A DNA stretch of 64,000 nt from Larix kaempferi (Eukaryota > Streptophyta > Pinopsida > Pinales > Pinaceae), in the NCBI GenBank assembly GCA_027924585.1, contig BSBM01000753.1:26726001-26790000 (forward strand), in the 5' to 3' direction. Shown piece by piece: positions 58,466 through 64,000 of this stretch (positions are counted from its first letter, which is position 1; each line of letters starts with the position of its first letter). The notes under the pieces are model-generated. The model did no database searches, was not told the DNA's origin, and saw nothing but the letters and a program-made list of their open reading frames with translations. Made by a program: the position numbers and the translations under genes.

Positions 58466-59060
58466 TGTTGATGTATTTGTAAATTCGGAAGATAATCACT
58501 TGTATATTGTATGTATTACCTTTGCACTTTATTGTATCCCCAACGGAGATGTATTATTCCTCTGATTGGAAGTGTCGTCATTTGTATTTGCAAGTGTCTC
58601 AAGTTATACTATAAGTGTCGTAACTTATATTTGATGGGTTATTAGACCACCTTAGTGGGGTCGGCCCTATATGAGTTAAGTGGAAGGGTTATTAGACTCC
58701 CTTAGGGATTCATCCCAGTTATGGTCAAAGGTATATTAAGTTAAAGTATAAATAGAGTAGCTGCACCACTCTATTTGCTCAGTCACTCACACACATCCAA
58801 CTCGCATAGTTGAGAGAGAGGAGTGCACACAAGTGGAGAAGGAGTAGCTGATGGAGACATCTATCTTTTGGGGTTTCATCTTTGTGATCTTTGTATTGGT
58901 GCTTATTCTATCTCTGAGGAAGTTGCGGGGTTTTTCACCTTTATGGTTTTCCCCGGTGAAATGCTTTGTGTCTCTTGTCTCGTGTGTTTGATATGTTGTA
59001 CATGTTGTTCTCTCAGTTAAGATCCTAGATCATATTGAATTAAATAATGTAAATCTAACA
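58466..59060 (+). repeat. 5' LTR of the second Copia-1-family element
   Basis: Ends are TGTTGATG...ATCTAACA. It contains a TATA box (tataaata, 58747-58754) and a 9-bp perfect stem (58750-58758 with 58768-58776). Confidence 0.88.
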
Positions 59061-59072
59061 TGGTATCAGAGC
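59061..59072 (+). other. Primer-binding site (initiator tRNA-Met)
   Basis: tggtatcagagc directly follows the LTR. Confidence 0.9.
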
Positions 59073-59724
59073 TAGCCTAAAGGAAGGAATTGTATGGCAT
59101 TTACGACACTTGTTGCACTTGCGACAAATTGGAAGCTAGGGCTTGGTATAGTAAAAGCTAGTCATCGTGGCACTTTCGCTATAAATCCATTTCGGCGAAG
59201 GTTCAGGATATGAAATTTTAACAGGACAAACATCAGACACGGATGTACCCTGTGTAAAAATTTCAGCCTCAGATTCATTGTACTGTGTGAGATATGATCC
59301 GTACAAGTTAGGGTTTCTACCTCTTCCAGAATGCAACCCTAAATAGGTGACCTAGGAACAAAGGTCATATCTCGGGCTAGGAAGCTCCAAATGGAATTCC
59401 GTAAAACCTGACAGTTAGGAAACAGACTGTAGTTTCACATATCTGTGTTTTAGAGTCCAAAGTTGAAACAATGACACGTGGAACTCCATACAAGTTCGAT
59501 TTGTTGTTTCATCCCATAAAAAATAGGTCATGTTGCGACACTTAGCATATCTCTCTTATGGAAAATCCATTGAAGCTCAGATCTATGGGGTTGGAAATAT
59601 GACAGGTCAGTCTACCTCAGGACGAAGTTTCAGACCCTAGGCATCCGAAATTTCAGAGATGCACCCGAAACAATATGGCATATATTTTTGTCAAAACAGA
59701 CCTGGATTCTGAGCACTTTCATTT

Positions 59725-60526
59725 TGTCATGTCCCGAATTTTGGTTCATCCAATACCATGGGTGAAAGGGGACAAGATCAACCCCTAAGGCAATTAAATT
59801 GTATTAATTCTATTTGCTTAGAATTAATTTTAGCCTAAGTCTCACAAATTGGAAAATTTATTTATTAAAGTTAATTTTGATAAATAAAATTAATGGATAA
59901 TGAGCAAGTGGGCCAAGAGGGCACACACGTGGAAGATGTTTCCAAAATGGATTAAGGGGTGAAGATATGGAAAAAATATGAAGAGAAGGAAGGTGGAAAT
60001 AAGGTTTCCAAATTAGAAAAAATAAACAACTAGAAAAAGCTAAGGAGGACGCACTTGACAAAAAATAGTCCAGTTTACCAAAAAGGAAACATCTTGAATG
60101 GTGTAGTTTCCATTTCAATGCCCAATTCACAAGGAAAGCAAGTGCTAATGCAAGAAGGAAACATCTAAGGTCAAGGAGGGCAAATTTTCTAAAGGAGAAA
60201 GCTTGTAAGGCAAAATTAAGGAAAGTATGTCCACTCATGGGTGACCTATTCTCACAGGTCACCAAGCCAAGTAACTTGCTCAGCAGGTCATCCTGAAGTT
60301 TATAAAAGAATCCAACCAACTCCATTTCACAACTTTTGTCATTGTGAAGTTTGTATGAGATCTTTGAAGCTCCTCTAGGTTTGGTGATGCTCCCAAGCCA
60401 CTCTTTGGGTGATGTGCCCCATTCTCTCATTCTCTCTCTCTCTCTCTCTCTCTCTAATAGGTATTGAAGACTATTGGGCAGGCATTGAATATCTATTTGC
60501 AGCCACTGAAGATAAATTTGCAGCCA
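59725..60526 (+). repeat. Candidate LTR interrupting the Copia leader
   Basis: The sequence starts TGTCATGTCCCG exactly where the Copia leader stops. A similar start, TGTAATGTCCCC, occurs at 63929. A possible end is ...gcagcca at 60526, followed by ttttgatatcagtct, a poor match to a Met-type primer site. A TC microsatellite lies at about 60425-60455. The boundaries are guesses. The minus-strand open stretch 59858-60430 is not recognised. Confidence 0.35.
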
Positions 60527-62056
60527 TTAAAGTTTTGATATCAGTCTGGGATCTAATTTATTCATAATAGTTTAAGAGTTCAAGAATAATCCTTCTCATT
60601 ACCCCCTCTCTTCTTCCCCATTCTTCAGTATTGCAAGGTGTTGGTGGAAGGGTTGCTCCATTGAAATTTTTCTAGTGATAAGGGTGATGAAGGATTTGAT
60701 GTGTGATGGCCATATTCAGAAATGAAGTTGAACTTACAGCCATTCATTCAACTTCTATCATGGCCAAGTGATTCTAGTTCGAGATTCCCCAAGGGTGTCA
60801 TGTTTTATACTAAAAAAGGTGAAGAACTGAGGGATTGAATCTTCTTTCCTTCTGTCATTGGAGAGGATGGTTTTCTGTTGTTTTTCTAGCCATCAAAGCT
60901 TTGTAATAAAAATCTAAACTCAGTCCTAAAATATTCTCAACTTCTCATATGAATATGCCCCAGAGGCTCATGATGTAATAATGGCTTTCAGTCTTGTTTT
61001 TCTAGCTTATTTTGGAGTAGTTTCACCATTCAAGCACTGTACTTTGGAATGGTAGATGTATAAAGCTGATTAGATGATTTATAATATCTGATATAACTCT
61101 CCTAATCCATTACAGATATATTTTCAGCCAGATATATGTTTCAATGAAGGATTGGATAAACCTAGGGGGGTTTTGAAGGTTTTTATGGTATATAAGTTAT
61201 CTGGAAATGTAATGAGGTGATGTAAAGTTTGATTCTATGTATTTTCAATCAAATATGATGTAATAGGTCCATTAAATACATAATTAAATCTTACAGTTGT
61301 CAAATACAAGTTTAACTCCTCCCCTTATGCTGATCGGGCACTCTTGGAGGACTAGTTTTAGTAGAGATTGCATTAAAAGAGTTTTGTTGGTCAGAAACCA
61401 GTTTTTTCAGTTTTTGCTGCTCGTGTAAAGAAACTAGAACACATTACAACCTTAAGGTACTAAATTTGGGAAGGTTTTACCATTTTTTGTAAGTCAACCA
61501 TTAAAACTAGTTCGACAGTCCAAGTCACAGCAATTTCCCCCCAACTCTTCATCCAGTGTTTAATTGTTGATTTTTCATGCCCATATACCTCCATGAACAC
61601 AAATATAAGTTTGTTACTACTTCCTAACTCCTTGATCTATTTTGTATATGCAGATGTACCCAGGAAGCATTGCGGTAGGCTTCAACGGTAGCTGATGTCC
61701 GAAACATAAATGGTCTCCGTTCTTTTTACAAAGGATCCTAAGATTTTCCCTCTGTCTAAATTGCTGCTGCACACTCCCCATACAAATTCTAGAAACTAAT
61801 CTCATTCCTACCATCCTCATTCATATTTTCAGTCCCCATCACTTACATCCTGCTCAGTTTGAGAAATGGCCTTACAAATTACTAGCAAAATCTTGTTAAA
61901 ACTCTGAGTGGAAGTTAATATCTTGGTGAGATATTGGATAGGATATTATAGTGGTATGAGATCACTTTCCTTGGCTCATCTTGTGGAAAGTAAATATCAG
62001 TGGAAAAGTAGCTCAACACTATTTTCAAGTTGTAGTTGTGGAATTAGTTCCATGTC
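60527..62056. other. Non-coding stretch upstream of the coiled-coil reading frame
   Basis: About 1.5 kb without coding similarity. It would be the leader if 59725-60526 is an LTR. Confidence 0.4.
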
Positions 62057-63867
62057 ATGGAAGATTCGGACTTTGAGTTGTATGAGGAGGAAGATTATTT
62101 TTATGAAGAGTATGATAATTTTGATGAGAAATATGAAGAATACTACAGACAATATGAGGAAGATAATTCCCAAGAATTACCTTCCACAAGAATCTCCCAT
62201 GAGATCATGATTGGAAGAAGAGACTATGGTTATTCTGATAGCCATATTCAGGAAGAGGTTGCATGTTCTACAGCCAAAGATCAACCTACTTCTGAAGAGT
62301 GCCTAAAAGAAGTAAGAGCTTCATTGGATGCATGTGTTTTACACCTCACAAGAATTTTTGGATGCATTTGTTTTACACCTCCAAGAATCTTGACCCTAAA
62401 ACAACCAAGGCAGAAGCTTCATTATTTTGCTTGGGGAAGCAAGACCCAAAAACCAATCATGAGGTTGTTGATAGAATGGGAGCAGAATCTACTACAAGAT
62501 TCTATGTTAAGGATTTCAAGATCACCTCAGAGGAGATTGGTAATCTTAATGATGGTGAGACATATTTTGGATCAGAACCAAAAGAAGAACCTAAATTAGA
62601 TCTAAAGTCACCACATGAGCTACATAGTGAAGCAGAAGATGGCCACACATCAGTTGGATGTGAACCTAGAGAATGGGTTGCAGAACAAGGCACCATAGCT
62701 CCACTGTTTGAAGGGAGAAGTATGATGAAAAGGTATGGACCTCAATCATATTTTTGTACCCATGTTAGTTTTGGAAATCATTAGAATAAAATAGAATACA
62801 TTGTCAATAATGTGTGCCATGATGTGGAGAAACTAGTTCCTCGTAATGAAGCATCTAATTCTCAATGCTTAGCTCCTCAAAAACCAATGACTGTGGGAAC
62901 ATTAGGAGACCCTCAAAGTGTGGAAGAAAGAGGGAATACCATGGTTAGATATTAGCATATTTGCATCATCCATGAGGATGATGAGTCACCAAATCCTTCG
63001 TCAGAAGGAGAGGAAAAATATCCATGCACAACTAAAGATCCAACAGTCAAACATTCGATTGTTGGCAATGTGGAAGGTGAAATCACTCCCAATTTCTTCG
63101 TGGGTGATTTCAAGATAAGTGTAGAAGATATGGGGAATATTGATGATGGTATGACATATTTTGGATCATATCCAAAAGAATAACATCAATCATATATGAA
63201 ATCATCATTGGAACTTCAAGTTGAGGTGGAAGACAAGCCCAAATCAGCTGGGTGTGAACCAAGGAATTTGAGAAAGAAGCATGCTGCCATAAAAACACCA
63301 CATGAGGAGGAACTTTGGGCACAAAGGTATGGCTTCAATTCTGATTTTTTCATGCCTTTGTTGAATCCCAAGATGGGAGCCACTTTCAGTGAGAATGATG
63401 GATTAGAAGATCCTTCTAGTGTCAGAATTCAGAATTGGGAGAAGGCTGAATTGGAAAAAGCAGAAGAGGAGGTTCACCAGCTCGAACTTCTTGCCCTGAT
63501 TGGACCATTGAAAATGAATGAGGAAAAAATAAAGGAGGCACTGAAAAAAATCCATGAACTTAATGCTTTGATCTCTCACTACTGTTGGAGAACTGCATCA
63601 ATGGAGGAGCAATCCTCTGTTGAAAATTTTGTGCACATGTGGGAAGTAGTAGGAAGCCTAAAAGGAAATTTCTCTCAGCTGCTTTCTGATAGAGATCACT
63701 TGCTAGAGCTTGTGAATATGTACTATAATTCTACAATAAGTAATTATGAGGAGATCAACAAGCTCACTCATATGTTGGAAAATACCCAGGATTCTCTGAT
63801 TGGTACTCATGGTGCTTGTCAAGAATCTGAGAATCATATTGAGCAGCTTAATGAGAAGTTGCCATAA
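62057..63867 (+). pseudogene. Unrecognised acidic, coiled-coil protein with long internal repeat (broken)
   Basis: ATG 62057 starts a very acidic, Tyr-rich N-terminus (ELYEEEDYFYEEYDNFDEKY). Near 62325-62392 a 34-bp tandem duplication coincides with a switch to another frame. That frame is then open to 63867 except for TAG 62782, a TAG near 62954 and TAA 63181. Two segments 198 codons apart match: FKITSEEIGNLNDGETYFGS at 62515 and FKISVEDMGNIDDGMTYFGS at 63109, each followed by an SVGCEP/SAGCEP motif and a RYG motif. The C-terminal 170 residues are Glu/Lys/Leu-rich and likely coiled coil. I know no family for it. It could be a captured host gene or a gag-like protein of a non-autonomous element. 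Confidence 0.6.
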
Positions 63868-63928
63868 TCACTTTTTACCTCCCATCTTTCACAAAGTCAC
63901 AATAACATGGCTGAATTATTTCATGTTC

Positions 63929-64000
63929 TGTAATGTCCCCAGTTTGACCCCATGGCATTAAATTGTAAATGATGTAATATTGTTATAAAATTGTGGTGAG
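63929..64000 (+). repeat. Possible LTR start at window edge
   Basis: TGTAATGTCCCCAG resembles the start at 59725 and LTR starts common in plant Gypsy elements. Only 72 bases are visible and no polypurine tract precedes it. Confidence 0.3.

Larger units (their letters stand above)
58466..59724 (+). mobile_element. Second copy of the Copia-1 family: 5' LTR, primer site and leader only
   Basis: The LTR (58466-59060, 595 bp) shares TGTTGATG start, blocks such as gggttattagaccacc and ggggtcggccct, the TATA/stem-loop and ctctgaggaagtt with Copia-1. It is clearly more diverged than the Copia-1 LTRs are from each other. tggtatcagagc follows at 59061-59072. The leader then runs to about 59724, where it is cut off in a segment (ttctgagcactttca) like Copia-1 bases 723-738. 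Confidence 0.85.

Noticed and set aside
59858-60430. 190-codon minus-strand open frame
   Set aside because: No recognisable motif. It overlaps a TC microsatellite and an LTR-like stretch, so it is probably chance.

Overview
This window looks like repeat-rich nuclear DNA from a land plant with a large genome, plausibly a gymnosperm (the lineage is an inference). It is almost wholly a nested set of decayed LTR retrotransposons. I found no clear single-copy cellular gene, no rRNA, no tRNA gene and no CRISPR array. Both Copia and Ty3/Gypsy superfamilies are present. Their primer-binding sites match plant initiator tRNA-Met (tggtatcagagc), an Asp-type site and an Arg-type site.

Layout, left to right. 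1-7061: Copia-1 (+), both LTRs present, 5' end cut by the window edge. It appears to sit inside the RT of Copia-2 (-, 7062-10852). Copia-2 in turn interrupts the RT of a Tat/Ogre-type Gypsy element on the minus strand. That Tat element runs from 10853 to its 5' LTR at 22343-23380, and a chromovirus (+, 16891-21886) lies within its leader. 23502-34776: a complete-looking Athila-type element (-) with 1.35-1.48 kb LTRs, gag, PR, RT, RNase H, IN and an extra reading region after IN. 34988-36823: a 1.84 kb foldback element with a GC-rich core. About 38130-44364: a very degenerate chromovirus (+) carrying a solo Tat-family LTR (39801-40756) and a tandem duplication in RT. Its 3' LTR is split by a structurally complete chromodomain Gypsy element (+, 44365-51195, perfect TTTGG target-site duplication). 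51380-51930: remnant of a DUF4283/zinc-knuckle reading frame. 51930-58465: AT-rich DNA with few identifiable features, including an AT palindrome. 58466-59724: 5' LTR, PBS and leader of a second member of the Copia-1 family, cut at 59725 by sequence with an LTR-like start. 62057-63867: an unrecognised acidic/coiled-coil reading frame of about 600 codons with a long internal repeat and three stops.

None of the elements can be autonomous as read. The coding regions carry many nonsense codons, mostly where CAG, CAA or TGG would become TAG, TAA or TGA. Several catalytic residues are lost by apparent G-to-A changes (integrase Glu to Lys, YMDD to YMDN, zinc-knuckle Cys to Tyr). This is the pattern expected from deamination of methylated cytosines in silenced plant repeats. 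Insertion order inferred from nesting: Tat before Copia-2 before Copia-1; degenerate chromovirus before the solo LTR and before the 44365-51195 element. LTR pairs compared by eye differ at about 14/570 positions (Copia-1), about 50/1101 (44365 element) and about 30/358 (16891 chromovirus).
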